Assembly: GCA_037176725.1 (NCBI GenBank)
Contig: JAZBRS010000014.1
Location: 71,964,501-72,028,500, forward strand
Direction: 5' to 3'
Origin: Posidonia oceanica
Lineage: Eukaryota > Streptophyta > Magnoliopsida > Alismatales > Posidoniaceae
Length of the DNA stretch: 64,000 bases
Shown here piece after piece: positions 1 through 11,054 of this stretch. The notes beneath the pieces were generated by a model. It worked only from the letters and a program-made list of their open reading frames with translations. It did not search any database and was not told the DNA's origin. Numbering within the stretch: position 1 is the stretch's first letter; every line of letters begins with the position of its first letter. A program made the translations under genes and the position numbers.

Positions 1-758
1 GGATAGTAGATACTGATTGCTTTTTCCTGTGGTTAATTAAAAATAGCAAGTAAAAATAAGATCTAAGGTTAACTAGAGCCATCAACACACTTGCACCCTC
101 TTGGAGTTAATAAAATACGCAAGATAAAAGACTTTAATCATTTGCATGAAGCATCATATAGGGCATACATCTTCTCATCTGAGTCCACCTATCAGTCTGC
201 GAAGGATGGTTCCGATCTCTCACTCTGATGCTTTGGCATGGTGTGAGTCGGTCGGTCGGTCTGTCCCCCCTTGTCAGGGGTCGTGTCGGTGCTAGTGGAG
301 GGTACTTCCTACGCTTAGGCGAGGTTGAGGCCACCAACGCACCATCCTGTTATTACCTGAGCTTTGGGCCGGGAGTTAGACAGGGAACCTTCTCTTCTGA
401 CCTGAGTCGGTGACCCGTACACTTGTGGATATCTGGAGTAGACTACCTGTTAGGAAACACTAGATTAGTGAGAGAGAGAGCATGCTAGAAAGCATACATG
501 TCATTCATGTCATGACTTAGTGCATTTGCATCTCACTTTTTTGTTCCTAATCCCTGTTTCCTGTTGTGTCCTTAACAGAGTTCAGTAAGCGATCTCCTTA
601 GTTGGAGCCCGGGTTCCTCCCCTTGCTGACACCTCTGCTGAGACACCTGTGCTCGACCATCTCTTTCTGAGCTACTCACCCTCGCGAGCATAGCTCCTCG
701 TAGAGCTCGTCTTTTTTCTACTCGTCGCAGCCCCATTTTGACTCGCTCTCGGTCAGCA
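1..758 (+). other. 5' leader of element O (3' part)
   Basis: This non-coding stretch is homologous to 8307-9064 of element Y. It contains an acceptor-like site, a pyrimidine-rich run ending in CTTAACAG at 571-578, and after it no ATG before the gag start at 759. The short ORFs here are not conserved between O and Y, so I do not call them genes. Confidence 0.7.
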
Positions 759-1871
759 ATGGCCCAGCGCACCGTCGAACCCCCCATTACTCTTGCCTCG
801 GAGGTGGTTTCCGCTCCGGCCCCTCTGACTCCCGTTTCTAACCTCTCTGTGCCCCCTGTGACGCTAGGATTACCTCCTCTGTCGTCTGGGGCACCCCATT
901 TTGCTGTGGGACAGTGGCAGACGTTCACTCCACCTGATCCGGTCGCCGAGTCCATCTTGATGGCCACTTCCCGTATTCCGGAGGCGCCTCTGACCCCACC
1001 CTCTTAGGGATTTGTCGCTTTTGACACCCCTTCTGCTGCTGCGGCGACTCTCGCCCTAGGACTCCAATCCACCGGACAGTCCGGATCTCTTGGCTCTGGC
1101 CCCTCGCCGGCACTGCAATTCAGTGTTCCCACCGACGGGACGCTTGAAGAACAGTACCAGCATCTGATGGACACTATCCAGCGGCTGCAGGGTATGGCTC
1201 TATCAGTCCGTCCTTCTTCCCTCCCTGTTGGTCCTGAGGTTCCTGTGCGGCCTGCTCTCGCACAGCATGCATTGCACTCTACACTTCCGCCTAGACCGTC
1301 GTCTCAACTGCTCACAGTTCCGGCGATGGGGGCACGTATCCCGCCTCTTACATCCACACCGCACCACACATAGCATGCACCTCCGCCACCTGGTGGCCAG
1401 TCATTTGGACTGGTGGGAGCGCAGTATCTCGCAGGCCCGCCCCCCGGCAGTGCACTGGTGCGGCCGCTGTTGCTCCAGCATTCTGCACCCACCGCACAGC
1501 ATACCACCTATCCTCCCCCTCTGCATCAGGTTCAGAATTCCACATGTATCCCCCTTGCACTCCACCACAGCACGGGTATGCCGGCCATCACCTTGCGTCA
1601 CCAGGCGATGTGATGGTAGATCCGGAGGAGCACCTTGGTGCGACCCAATCGACATACGTAGTCCCTGCCCCCGCTGCCCCATCACCTGTGGCAGCCATTC
1701 CAGACCCCATCAATAACAGGATGGATGTTCTGGAGAAAGCACTGCGTCTAGTGTAGGGCACGGACCACCAGACCTACCAGTTCCAAGACCTCTGCTGTTT
1801 CCCAGAGGCTGTACTCCCTCCAAAGTTCAAAATCCCGGACTTTGAGAAGTATGATGGTAGGGGCTGCCCCA
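759..1871 (+). pseudogene. gag: gag N-terminal part of element O, interrupted by element Y
   Basis: The reading frame starts at ATG 759 (context CAGCAATGGC), matching the gag start of Y at 9065. It encodes a proline-, serine- and alanine-rich N-terminal region. An in-frame TAG at 1005-1007 stands where Y has CAG. At least one frameshift follows, because the homologous protein reappears in another frame from about 1544 and hits a second CAG-to-TAG stop at 1754-1756. The gene is cut at 1871 by the insertion of Y and continues at 30033; 1871 and 30033 join in the same frame. It is non-functional. Confidence 0.85.
1867..1871. repeat. Target-site duplication of element Y, left copy (CCCCA)
   Basis: CCCCA immediately precedes the TG start of the 5' LTR and is repeated right after the CA end of the 3' LTR at 30028-30032. 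Removing Y and one copy restores a continuous gag reading frame of element O. Five bases is the usual duplication size for Ty3/Gypsy integrases. Confidence 0.95.
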
Positions 1872-2579
1872 TGTTGATACCCCATCTTGGCGGGCCTGGA
1901 CCCTTGGAGCCCTCCTGGTAATTGCTGGATCAAATCCCAACCAAACCCTAACCGTAATCCTCCTCTCTACCCTCCAAAAATAGCCCATTTTGACCTAAAC
2001 CTTTACCCCCCTTCCCAACCTCAAAACCTAACCAAAATCCATAGGAAAATCCACCACTATCCACTCAACAAACCTACCCAAAAACCTAGGAATTTCCAAG
2101 CCTGACCCATTCCCAAAAACCCTAGAAAACCTAGGAGAAACTACCCTTCTTCTACACCTTGAAACCCCTCCAAAACCTCCTTAAAATCAAACCAAAATTT
2201 CAGACCCAAGACTTCAAACCCTAGACTACCCACCCACCAATTTTCACCCCATTCCAAGACCATTAAGACCTCCATTCACCCAAATTATCCTTTTCTCTCT
2301 CCGGGATTATCATTTTCTCTCTCCTCTCTCTCTCCTGATTATCACCTCTCTTTTCATCCCCTTCTTATCCTATTTCTGGTCTGGCTGTGGGCCCCCTCTG
2401 TGTTTCTATCCTTCCTCTATCTTATCCCTATTTTTACTTTATTTTTAACACTTTTTCTGAATTTTTAAAAAATCGTTTTCCTCCAACCTATCCTTTTTCC
2501 TTTTATCTCCCTCTTTCTCCATTTCTTTCCTCCTTCTCTTTTCCTTTTCTCCCTTCTGCAAAAACCCACAAAAACCCAT

Positions 2580-3330
2580 AAAAATCTGTAAAATCTCAAA
2601 ACATAAAACAAACAAATCAGTACACTAAGAAAAACAATTAAAAAATGTTAAACAAGCAATTAACAACTTAAACTTAACTTAAGCAAGCTAAAAAGAAAAC
2701 CAAGCATGCAAACTAAAAAATGCAAAAAAAATCAAAAGAAAATGCTGAAAAATCAAGGAAAAAGCTAAAATAAAATCAAAACCCAGCAAAGGTAAAAACC
2801 CATCAGAGGAATTAAAAAAACAAACCCAAAAAGAAGAATTAAAAAATCAAATACTAGAACAAGTAATTAAGAAAGGCAAAAGACTTAACCAAATAAACAT
2901 AAGAAAAATAAGTAAAAACTTAATTAAAAAAAGAAAAGAAAACACATCTGAAAAGCTTAAAAACACCCTATCAAACCAGAAAAATCCAACTAAAAACTTC
3001 AAGAAAAATCCATAAATAAAAAATCAAGACATAACTTAAAAGACTTAAGAAAGAAAAACCCTAAGAAGACTACAACTTTAAAATCTAAAACCAACCCTAA
3101 ATTAATACGAAATAAATCCTAAAAAATCCTAATCAATATCCTAAGTGTCCAACAAGGGAAATAAAATTTTTTAAAACAATTTAAAAACGGTTTAACAAAC
3201 ATTTAATCAAGTGAAAATCAATTAAGAAAAAACCAAGGCCCTAAAACCCTAATCAAGCCCAAAACACATTAATCTACTCAAGATGACCATTAAAAATCTT
3301 AATTAAAATCCTAATCTGCAGCAAAACTCA
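2580..3330 (+). other. A-rich, strand-asymmetric block in the LTR of Y
   Basis: About 750 bases are dominated by A runs and AAC/AAG words on the plus strand, with very few T runs; a T-rich stretch follows. The same block is at about 24900-25650 in the 3' LTR and, diverged, at about 43070-43760 in the LTR of O. No ORF of note is present. It could be a low-structure part of U3 or of the transcript; its role is unknown. Confidence 0.7.
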
Positions 3331-3788
3331 TCTAATATTTTTATTTATTTTTAGTTTATTTTTACCTATTTTATTTCCCCATCCTACCCCCTCTTTCTTT
3401 CTTATTTCCCTTCTTTCTTTCTTACTTTTCCTTACTGGGCTCAATCCAGCCCGTTTCTTTTTTTCTTTATTTTTCTATGCTTTTTCTCGGCTCGCAGCAG
3501 TCCGGCCCATGCCTCTTCTTCCTCCTTTCTTCTTCCTCAGCTCTCAGCGTTTTCCTTCAGTTTTCTCTCCCGCGACCGGCTGCAACAGCTCTCCCTCCAC
3601 CCATTCAAATTTCGAAGCCTTCAATCCTTTCATCTACAGCGTCCGCCGCTCTCTCATCTCTCAGCACCGATTCCGGGAGGCTTTAATTGCCTGTCGCCTC
3701 GCCGGCATCCGCTTCTTTTCTGCTGCAGTACTCGCGCCGGAGGAATTCAAAAAACCACCAGCGCGCGCACCGGCAGCCCTCGGCCTGA

Positions 3789-3793
3789 TATAA
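3789..3793 (+). promoter_or_regulatory. Candidate TATA box in the LTR of Y (TATAA)
   Basis: GATATAAGC lies at the end of a GC-rich stretch, with a second copy at 26110-26114 in the 3' LTR. It is the most TATA-like word in a plausible position, but I see no independent support for a transcription start, and element O does not clearly keep it. Confidence 0.25.
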
Positions 3794-6320
3794 GCGTCCG
3801 GATTTCCCCTCCTTCAATCACCTTTTGCCATCCGAGAGTGAGCGTCAGATCAGAGAGGAATCAGTGCGAGAGCAATCCCAGAATTCCACCTTTTTTCCCC
3901 ACCTGAAACAGCTTCTGATCTCTTCCTCTTCATCCTCCATTTCGAGAGAAAAGAGAGCAGTGAGGGTAGAGTTCGAGAGTCCCTGTGACATCCCGGAGAG
4001 AAGCCTCATCTCAGACCAATCCCCGCACCCAATTTTCCTCTCCTCTCCTCTGAAAAATTCAGTAAACGTCCTCCTTCCTTTTCCAATTCCCCAGCACCAC
4101 TTCAGACCTCCATCTCCCTCCCAATTACTCCCCCAAGTTCACCCAAAACACAACCAATTCCTTTCACCATCTCCCGGCCATTCCACCCACTGAAACCACC
4201 TCTGATCCCCTGATCCTCCATCTGCAACCCAACACCAGCCCACTTCACAATTCCCTCCACTCCAGCCCGCTACTTCCCTCCAAACTCCACCCAGAGATTC
4301 GCTGAACCTCCACCTTCCTAAAACACCTAACTCCCAGCCCGGCCATCCCCCACAGACTGTAAACTCCACTACAAACAGTTACTCCACCCGCTGGCCAGAA
4401 ATCGACTCCGACCTCAAACTCCCCTCCACGCCTTCCAGAAGCCCTCTCCAGGCACCCAAACTCCATCGCCAGCATCCCAGCAACCCATCGGAGGGCTCCA
4501 CTCCACCGGACGAGCAGCAACACCCCTCCCCGGCCTCCGGCAGCAATCTGACAACCCAAAAAAGCCAACTCCTCACCCAAGCTCCGAAGCTCGCTCCTGA
4601 TCGTTCAGGAAGCACCGGAAGATCACCCTGAGGACGCCCGGACCACCGCGAGCCGCCAGCACCCTCCGCAGCAACCGGACGACGAGCTCCGGCCAGCTCC
4701 TGTGCAACTGAGGTCGGGAGCACGCTCCGGACACGACCAGAGGTAAACTTTCTTTCCCCTAGATCCCTCTCCTCCTCCTGCTGCTTTTCCGTGGGCCAGA
4801 ACCAAGCTCCGAACCTCTCAGACGCCGCAGCAGCTCGCCGGACAGGTCTCCTTCTCCGGTGCCGGCCGCTCTTCCTCCGGACACTCCGGCCGACAGAGCA
4901 AGCTCCGGACCATTCCCAGAGCTCCGGACGATCGCCGACGTCGCTCTCCGCCCTCCCGCGCCTCCTCAGCCTCCCCTGTCGACGGCACGAGCTCTGGAAG
5001 CTTCGTGCTACAGTGCTCGCCGCCGTCGACGATCAACACTGTTTACTTATTTTTCAGTTTATATAGTTTTAGGGTAAATATTGCATGTCTGTCTTAAGTT
5101 TTTTTCGTTTTTACATTCCAGTCCTTATTTCATTTATTCTGCTTGGTTTTTAATTAAATACTTTGCTTAATTGCATGATCTGTTTATGTTTTTCAGTATT
5201 TACAAGTTGATCCATCTACTGTGTTGTGCTGCTTTAATATTTTGTAGTTTAGTCCTCCTGTTTTCAGTTTTTGCATTTAAGTCCTGCACTTAATCAGTTC
5301 ATTTATTTACTTGCATTTTACCATACTGCATTGCATTCCAAGTCCTTGCATTTTACTGTTTTTGCATTCAGGTCCCATGCACTGTAGAACTTAGGGTTTA
5401 TTTTCTTGTTTTGCATACTGCATTGCACATTTGCCCCCCAGTTTTTGCATATTTGCATTTGGGTCCATTTTAAATGGACAGTAACTCTTGCATGCATTTT
5501 TAGCATACTGCATTGCATTTTTGACCCTGATCTTTTTAAAAATTGCACTGTGGTCCTGTCATTTAAATTCCAGAACATGTTTTCCTTATTAAATTGCATT
5601 TTCAGCCCCTACATGATTTCAAAACTACACTTAGGTCCTTGCATCTTTTAAAAGATCATGTGGAAAAGACCATTTTGCCCCTAGGTTGCATTTTAGCTCC
5701 TATGCCTACCAAATTTCGTGCAGACCTTCCACTAGTATTCCCAGACTCCCCAGAACCTTGTTTTCTGGAAAATTTGCATTTTAGACCCTAATTTTTCCAA
5801 AATTGCTTTCTGATCCCTTTTTGCTTTCAAAGCCTCTTTTAAAGTATGCCCTCTTTTCAAAATAACTTTCTAAGCCTGGTTTTTGCCAAATAGACCTCTG
5901 TCTTCCCCTGTTTTCAAAATCCTTTCCCATGGAGCCCTGTTTTCTGGAAAATTTGCACTTTTAGCCCCTTTTCCTTTTTCAAAACGCTTTCTGAACTCCT
6001 GGTTTTTCCCAGCTTCTTTTTCTTTACTTTTTCTTGCTTTTGCATGCATCCTGCATTCATTTAGTCTTGCATTCTAGCATCTTCTTGCACACACTAAGCA
6101 CTTTTAGCTCCCTTTCACTTGGGAGGACCTTTTCGCACATCCCCAGGACCTCCTGAACACCTAGATCTGTTCTTCTCCCCTGTTCTGGCTCTCCTGTCTT
6201 GAAGCTGCGATATCTTCCAATCCGGCCGTTGGATCTTCTCAAGTAGGCTGCCCAGGCGACCGCAGCGAAGCGCTCTTCAGCATGGACCGGACAGATTTTA
6301 GATCAGGCTCCCGGATCTCC

Positions 6321-6328
6321 AGGTACGT
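6321..6328 (+). promoter_or_regulatory. Candidate 5' splice site in the LTR/leader of Y (AG|GTACGT)
   Basis: CCAG|GTACGT matches the plant donor consensus. The LTR of O keeps a donor at the equivalent place (CCAAG|GTAAGT, GT at 46628) although the surrounding bases differ. Together with an acceptor at 8880-8881 it would remove a leader of about 2.5 kb full of upstream ATGs. Confidence 0.4.
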
Positions 6329-6784
6329 CCTCCTGAACCCTTGCATTGCATTCATTTGCATGCCTTTGGCACAGTTTTCCTCGTTTTTGCTTTCTGTCTC
6401 TTTGAGCATATAGAATAGGACTTCCCCTTTTCGCTTGTCTATTCAAATCCTCGTTTCGCGTTCCCCTGTGCGTTTTGTGTTGCGTTCTCCCTGGATTTGC
6501 CACTTTACGTGACTTTCTTCCTCCTTTTCCACGATCCGATCGCATCGCGAGCTTTGGGCAGCATGCGAGACACACCGTGGAACGGTTTAGCGGGAAACAG
6601 TCGCAAAGAGGTGGAAATCCCTCCGTTTGCACACTCTCCCCTCAGTAGGTCTTCACACCTACTCTGAGTGGTCCTAAACGACGTCTGTTCTTACACACAC
6701 GTTGTTTTGACTCCCCTTTTGGCCTCTTCTAATCTCTTTCTGCATTCTTGCATTTACATGGCTTTCTCGAGGTTTTTGCTTCGC

Positions 6785-7100
6785 TGTTTCGGCACCGTTT
6801 CGCGTGCCCGCCCTCGTTTTCACTCCGTTTCGCGTGCCCATCTGTTTTCTTGTCTCGTTTTGCGCACTGTCTTGCCTTCTCGTTCGTTTTGCGTGCCGGT
6901 TTTATTCTTTCGCCCCGTTTTGCGTACCATTCTGTTTTCTCGTCCTGTTTTGCGTGCCTTCCTGCTCTCTTGTCTCGTTTTGCGCGCTGCCTTGTTTTCT
7001 GCTCGTTTTGCGTGCTGATTTCGCTCTTTTGCATCGTTTTGCGTGCGTTGTTCGCTTCCCGCCTCGTTTTGCGTGTTTTGCGCCGTTCTCCCTTGCATGT
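6785..7100 (+). repeat. CGTTTTGCG minisatellite in the LTR of Y
   Basis: Degenerate tandem units of roughly 30 bases contain CGTTTTGCGTGC. The second copy is at about 29080-29400, and a far larger, more regular version is in the LTR of O at 46690-47640. The unit length near 30 keeps several frames open, which creates long spurious ORFs. Confidence 0.8.
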
Positions 7101-7606
7101 CGATTGCATTGCATGGTTTTCTCGCTGTTTTGTTTTCTCGCTTGCATTTGCATATAGGGCTGTGATGCTTACTGCCTGGAGTTCTCACGAGCTAGGTTTC
7201 GCCTGGTTCGGAACACGGACAGCGTAGCTGAGCATTTAGAAAGCACGTTTACTTCCCTGCTTTGTTTCTTCTCACTTAGAGCACACCTTGAGCATTCATT
7301 CAGGCATTTATAGGCACATAGGCATTCAATCCTGCATTCCCCTGCGTATGCGAGCGTAAGCCTAGAAAGACCGATTTTCGGGCGTGTCGGGGGTGCCTAA
7401 TACCTTCCCCGCACGTAACAGGAGTCCTTACCCTGTCTTTTGGCCCGCAATGACCATACTGCCTTTATCCTAGGCTAGAGTCATCTCATTTGCATTTGTT
7501 TGCATTTGTTTTCCTCTGCATTGCTTTGCTTTGCATTTCTTGCTTGGTTTTGCGCGTTAATTCACGCATTACCCCGGTTTTCCTCGTCTTCCGTTAATAG
7601 ACGTGG

Positions 7607-7617
7607 TGGCGACTCTG
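7607..7617 (+). other. PBS-like word inside the LTR end of Y (TGGCGACTCTG)
   Basis: These eleven bases are identical to the start of the primer-binding site at 7732, and lie 125 bases upstream inside the LTR. The copy in the 3' LTR is at 29904-29914. Elements O and M have similar words at the same relative place. Confidence 0.7.
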
Positions 7618-7731
7618 ATTTGTCTTATCTTTCCCTTTTCTCCTCGATTTCAAGTGTTTTCGAGTTGAGCCTCTTCCTCAGATCTCAATCGCCGCTAATA
7701 GCGAGCCTGATTCCGATCGGGATCGCTACAG

Positions 7732-7749
7732 TGGCGACTCTGCTGGGGA
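7732..7749 (+). other. Primer-binding site of Y (tRNA-Arg type)
   Basis: TGGCGACTCTGCTGGGGA starts two bases after the LTR end. From memory it is complementary, except for one position, to the 3' end of a plant tRNA-Arg, the primer reported for Ogre elements. Reverse transcription of minus-strand DNA would start here. Confidence 0.85.
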
Positions 7750-9064
7750 TGATGACTAGACTCCGGCTTTCGTTCCCGGCTTTTCGCTCGCTTGTTTTAC
7801 GGTTTTGTCTACCTTGTGTGCCTTCTTCGCCTGTTTTGTTCGCTTTTTTGTGCAGACTCCTAGCAAGTCGCTTCGTAGCTACTTTGCTTAGGTTTTTGCA
7901 CCTCTTTTGCCTCGGTTCGCGCTTTCTTTTGCTTGGCTTTGTTCCTTGGCTTTTTTATTCACTTACTGTCTTGCTTATGCTCTTATTTCCTTTGCAGTCT
8001 GCTTACTTTTACTTTGCTTTACCTTACTTGCCCATTATTGCTTTAATTCTTGCACACTGCATGTCTACATACTTTGCTTGGCTAAAATACATGCTTTCTG
8101 GATGATGAATGCTTCCTTTACACTCTTGCTATGCCACTACACACGCACATACTATGCTTACATGCCTTTTGACTTGATGAATGTTTCTTTTTCACCATCA
8201 TGTCCGCAAACACTTGCACATGCCATGAACTTGCCTTTTGTTTTGTTGTATGATGGTTGCTTGCCATTTTGACTGATTTTCTTCCCTTTTGCACTTGCCA
8301 TGCTTAGGATAGTAGAGACTTGTCTGCTTTCCCCATGGTTAACTAAAAAATGCAAGTAAAAAGAACTTCTAGGAGCAACTAGAGACTTTAAACAATCCTT
8401 CACCCCCTTTGGTTAATAAAATGTGCAAGATAAAAAAAACTCTAATCATTTGCATAAGCATCATGTAGGGCATGCATTCTTCTCCTCTGAGTCCACCTAC
8501 TAGTCTGCGAAGGACGGTTCTGGCCTCTTGTTCCACCGCTTTGGGCGTGGCATAAGTTGGTCAGTCCGTCCCCTCCTTGTCCGGGGGTCGTGTCGGTGTT
8601 AGTAGAGGGTACCACTCACGCTTTGGCGGGGTAGAGGCCACCAACGCACCACCCTGTCATTACCTGAGCTTTGGGCCAGGAGTTAGGCAGGGGACCTACT
8701 TTTTCTGACCTGAGTCGGTGACCCGTACACCCAGGGATACCCGGAGTAGACAACCTTACTGGGAAACATTAGTCAGGAAAGGGGGGCATACTAGAAAGCA
8801 TGCATATCATTCACGCCACTTAATTAACTCATTTGCATTCATCTCTTAGTTTCTAACCCTAATTTCTTTCTGATGTGTCAGCGTGATCGGTAAGCGAGTT
8901 TCCCTTTGCCAGAGCTTGAGTATCGACCCTCGTTGTCGCCCTTTTGCGACTCAGTTCGCGACCATTCCCCTTCCGAGCTATCCGCACTTGCGACGATAGC
9001 TCCTCGTAGGACTCACCGTTTGAATACCCGTCGCAGCCCAATTCTCACACGCTCTAGGTCAGCA
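7750..9064 (+). other. Untranslated leader of Y, with candidate 3' splice site
   Basis: The stretch lies between the PBS and the gag ATG. A branch-point-like CTAAC (8853-8857), a pyrimidine-rich run and AG at 8880-8881 form an acceptor-like site. From there to 9065 no ATG occurs, so gag would be the first start codon of a spliced message. The stretch 7500-8105 is open in one frame but has no recognisable protein and is not kept in O. No Ogre-type ORF1 upstream of gag is visible. Confidence 0.6.
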
Positions 9065-11054
9065 ATGGCCAAGTACGTTAGTGAGCCTTCTTTTACTCCT
9101 GTCACGGAGGGTGTTTCCGTTCCGGCCCCTCTGGTTGCTCCCTCTGTCCCTCTTGTTCCCCCTCCAACGCCAGGGTTTCCTCCTCTGACGTCTCTAGGTT
9201 CTCAGTACACCCCGGGACAGTGGCAAGCCTCCCTTCCTCCGGATCCGGTCGCCGAATCTATCTTGACGGCCGTTACTCGCGCTCCGGAGACGCCACTGCC
9301 CCCTCCGTCCCAGGGATACGTCGCTTTCGACATCCCTTCCACCGCTGCTGCGACCTTCTCTGTAGAATCCTTCCCTCCCGGACAGTCTGTGTCCGTGCCA
9401 CTTGTTTCTCAGCCCCCGCCGGCACTGCACTTCAGCGTCCCCACTGCCGAGACGCCCGAAGCACAGTACCAGCACCTGATGGAGCTCGCCCAGAGACTGC
9501 AGGGCATGGCTCTATCAGTTCGTCCTCCTTCTGCTTCTGTCGTTCCTGAGGTTCCTCCAAGGCCAGTTCCTGCATTTCTTGCATCAACCTCTGCACCTCC
9601 GCCTCGACCATCGTCGCAACTGCTCACGGTTCCGGCGATGGGGGCTCGTTTACCGCCTCCTGCACAACACTTAGCACAGCATGCTCCACTTCCTTCTGGT
9701 GGTCAACCCTTTGGACCGGCTGGAGCCCAGTACCTCACTGGCTCGCTGTCTGGCACCCCGCCTGTACAGCAACTGGTGCTCCGTCATCCTCCCCCTGTCC
9801 CATCACAGCATGGCATTTATTCTTCTCCTCTCCACCAAGTCCAGCATCCTGCATACACTCCTGCATACACTATCCCCCAGCACGGATACGCCGGCCATCC
9901 CGTTGCTCCACCAGGCGACGCTATGGTAGATCCGGAGGAGCACTTAGGTGCGACCCATTCGGCGTATGTGCTCGCTACCCCTGCTGATCCCTCTCCTACA
10001 GCAGCAATTCCAGACCCCATCAACAACCGGATGGACGTCTTGGAGAAGGCACTACGACTAGTGCAGGGTACTGAGCACCAGACCTACCAATTCCGAGACC
10101 TCTGTTGCTTTCCAGAGGCGGTACTCCCTCCGAAGTTCAAAATCCCGGACTTCGAGAAGTATAATGGTAGGGGCTGCCCCGTAGCACACCTGAAGGCGTA
10201 TTGCGGTGATCTCGCTCAGCTTCAGGCTGACGAGAGGTTGCTGATCCGCTTGTTCCAGAAGAGTTTGACCGGGCCAGCACTCAAGTGGTTCACATCGCTC
10301 GATATGTCAGCCATCAAGACTTGGAACGACCTCAGTCAGGCGTTCCTGGAGCAATACTCCTTCAACCTCGATCTTGTCCCAAAGAGGGCGGACTTGATCG
10401 CCATCAAGCAGAACTCCGGCGAGCCGTTCGGGGAGTACGTCGGCCGCTGGCGTGCCCTTGCCTCTCAGGTTCGAGATAGACCCTCTGACGAGGAATCTAT
10501 CGAGATCGTTATCAAAGGGGCGCAGCCGTCTCTCGGAGCTCTGCTTAGCATCCAACCAGTCACTACTTTCGCGGCACTCATCAGAACTGGAGCGCGCGTA
10601 GAGAGTTCTTTGCGGAGTGGCAACTTCCCGGCTCTCTCTGCGTTCGCTAAGCAGGCAGCGATCAGCAGCAATAGTGCCAACAGCAGCATCTCCAACAACA
10701 ACAGCAGCAGCAGCAACAACAACCGCCCGAAGAGGAAGGACTCGCCGAAGCCCGCTGTTGCATTCGTCGATTCTCCTGCTGTGCCTGTTCGCTTGCCGTC
10801 TCGGCCTGCCCCAGCTCAGATGGTGTACGCTCCTGCACCGAGGAACCCACACACACCGCACATCACAACCACCGCTAGACCGGTCTATCCTGCCGCACCG
10901 GTTCAGCAAGGCCCGTACCCGAGGCAAAGAAGACCACCCACTGAGAGGCGGAATTTCACCCCACTGGTGGAACCACTCACGGTCATCTTGCCAAAGGTGG
11001 CATCGCTCCTGAAGTTCCCGGAGGTTCGTCCGCCGCCAAGCCCTCTGCCGCATT
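9065..11054 (+). pseudogene. gag: gag of element Y (capsid part), frameshifted at its 3' end
   Basis: Gag forms the particle that packages the element RNA. The start chosen is ATG 9065 (CAGCAATGGC), the first ATG after the acceptor-like site and conserved in O. The first 300 or so residues are proline-, serine- and alanine-rich with little order. The conserved Ogre/Tat capsid domain begins near 10110 with LPPKFKIPDFEKYNGRGC and runs to about 10620. It is followed by an asparagine/serine run and a basic RPKRKD patch near 10725. The frame is lost at about 11053, where one G present in O is missing; the zinc-knuckle part continues in another frame. The frame opens upstream of 9065 but without an ATG. 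Confidence 0.9.

Larger units (their letters stand above)
1872..7730 (+). repeat. 5' LTR of element Y (5.86 kb)
   Basis: It starts TGTTGATACC and ends CGCTACA, followed by G and the PBS. Sub-blocks in order: a CT-rich start (1872-2580); a strongly A-rich stretch (about 2580-3330); a T-rich transition; a GC-rich block (about 3480-5040); a stretch with repeated GCATTT words (about 5280-6060); a conserved splice-donor-like site (6323); a minisatellite of CGTTTTGCG words (about 6785-7100); and a PBS-like word at 7607. Compared with the 3' LTR it has 24 extra bases near 4386-4409. These lie next to a repeated ACTCC, so the 3' copy probably lost them by slippage between the direct repeats. Short ORFs inside are not supported as genes. 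Confidence 0.95.

Noticed and set aside
3235..3260. CCCTAAA/AAACCCTAA words as telomeric sequence
   Set aside because: They are single, irregularly spaced words in an A-rich LTR block, not tandem telomere repeats; at most telo-box-like motifs.
4139..4805. Overlapping minus-strand ORFs in the GC-rich part of the Y LTR
   Set aside because: They are not conserved in the LTR of O, and the 24-bp difference between the two LTRs of Y falls inside one of them without sign of constraint.
8158..8403. Small ORFs in the leader of Y as an Ogre ORF1
   Set aside because: Ogre ORF1 is several hundred residues long; nothing of that length or conserved between Y and O is present upstream of gag.
10307..11053. 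248-codon minus-strand ORF opposite gag of Y
   Set aside because: It is the shadow of the codon-biased gag frame; the protein has no recognisable pattern.
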